From assembly GCA_947458775.1 (NCBI GenBank), contig CANGZX010000034.1:1-7226 (forward strand): a DNA stretch of 7,226 nucleotides. The letters are read 5' to 3'. Shown here one piece after another: positions 7,041-7,226 of the stretch; the first letter of the stretch is position 1; each line of letters starts with the position of its first letter. Origin of the DNA: Sphingobacteriaceae bacterium. GTDB taxonomy: Bacteria; Bacteroidota; Bacteroidia; Sphingobacteriales; Sphingobacteriaceae. The translations under genes and the position numbers were made by a program. The notes beneath the pieces are model-generated. The model made no database searches. It was given only the letters and a program-made list of their open reading frames with translations, and was not told the DNA's origin.

Positions 7041-7226
7041 CTAAAATAAATTCACTTCTTTGATTTTGCTGATTACAAAATCAATCTCCTCTTTAGTAGT
7101 AAATTTACTAAAAGAGAAACGAACTGCAGGTCGTGAACTATCGGCTCCAATGCCGTTTAACACATGAGAGCCAATGTTGCTGCCCGAGCTGCATGCACTT
7201 CCTCCAGAGGCAGAAATGCCGGCAAT
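7041..7226 (-). CDS. Cysteine desulfurase (NifS/IscS family), C-terminal fragment at window edge
   Basis: Reading the minus strand from the right edge gives 61 open codons and a TAG stop at 7041-7043; the remainder of the gene lies outside the window. The fragment contains the catalytic-cysteine loop SASGGSACSSGS (fragment residues 5-16, active Cys12, codon 7191-7193). It is followed by SHVLNGIG and then RPAVRFSFSKFTTKEEIDFVI, which matches the (S/A)xRFSLGRFTTxEEID C-terminal block of aminotransferase class V desulfurases. Known function: PLP-dependent removal of sulfur from cysteine to form a protein persulfide, used for Fe-S clusters and tRNA thiolation, in the cytosol. The compact SGSACSSGS-type loop resembles group I NifS/IscS enzymes rather than SufS, but the PLP lysine is not in view. 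It lies upstream of the patatin gene on the same strand with no clear terminator between them, so read-through is possible. Confidence 0.93.
   Translation of the reverse strand: MAGISASGGSACSSGSNIGSHVLNGIGADSSRPAVRFSFSKFTTKEEIDFVISKIKEVNLF

Noticed and set aside
1..7226. Search for mobile elements, CRISPR arrays, RNA genes, tandem repeats, defence or toxin-antitoxin genes
   Set aside because: Nearly every base is accounted for by five conserved housekeeping or envelope genes, and I saw no direct-repeat arrays, insertion-sequence ends or tRNA-like sequences.

Overview
This window looks like ordinary chromosomal DNA from a Bacteroidota bacterium (AT-rich; a Flavobacteriia-, Cytophagia- or Chitinophagia-like origin fits, but the class cannot be fixed from sequence reading alone). 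The evidence is the TamL-type lipoprotein Omp85, a patatin-Omp85 fusion with a Bacteroidota-style signal peptide ending in G|Q, and the Uup-type ABC-F linker. I see no transposase, integrase, tRNA, rRNA, CRISPR array, toxin-antitoxin pair or phage gene.

Layout, left to right. 1-1586 (+): an ABC-F ATPase of the Uup type, missing its N-terminus, which lies beyond the left edge. 1583-2326 (-): a SpoU/TrmH-family RNA 2'-O-methyltransferase. 2317-4674 (+): a TamL-type lipoprotein with POTRA repeats and an Omp85 beta-barrel. 4671-6980 (-): a secreted patatin phospholipase fused to a POTRA and an Omp85-type barrel (type Vd / PlpD-like). 7041-7226 (-): the last 61 codons of a cysteine desulfurase whose start lies beyond the right edge.

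The first four genes alternate strand (+ - + -) and no intergenic base remains between them. Both convergent junctions overlap by exactly 4 nt through interlocked stop codons (1583-1586 and 4671-4674). The divergent junction overlaps by 10 nt (2317-2326), because the only start that gives tamL a signal peptide is a TTG inside the methyltransferase's first codons. Promoters, ribosome binding sites and terminators for these genes must therefore sit inside the neighbouring gene. The only real gap is 6981-7040 (60 bp), between two same-strand genes.

Functionally the window joins translation and RNA maintenance (ABC-F, methyltransferase), outer-membrane biogenesis and lipid chemistry (TamL, patatin-Omp85), and sulfur mobilisation for Fe-S clusters and tRNA thiolation (cysteine desulfurase). 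The two Omp85-superfamily proteins are encoded tail to tail. I do not see a convincing new biological system. The points worth a second look are the gene packing, the TTG start and unusual lipobox of tamL, and the pairing of two different Omp85 proteins.
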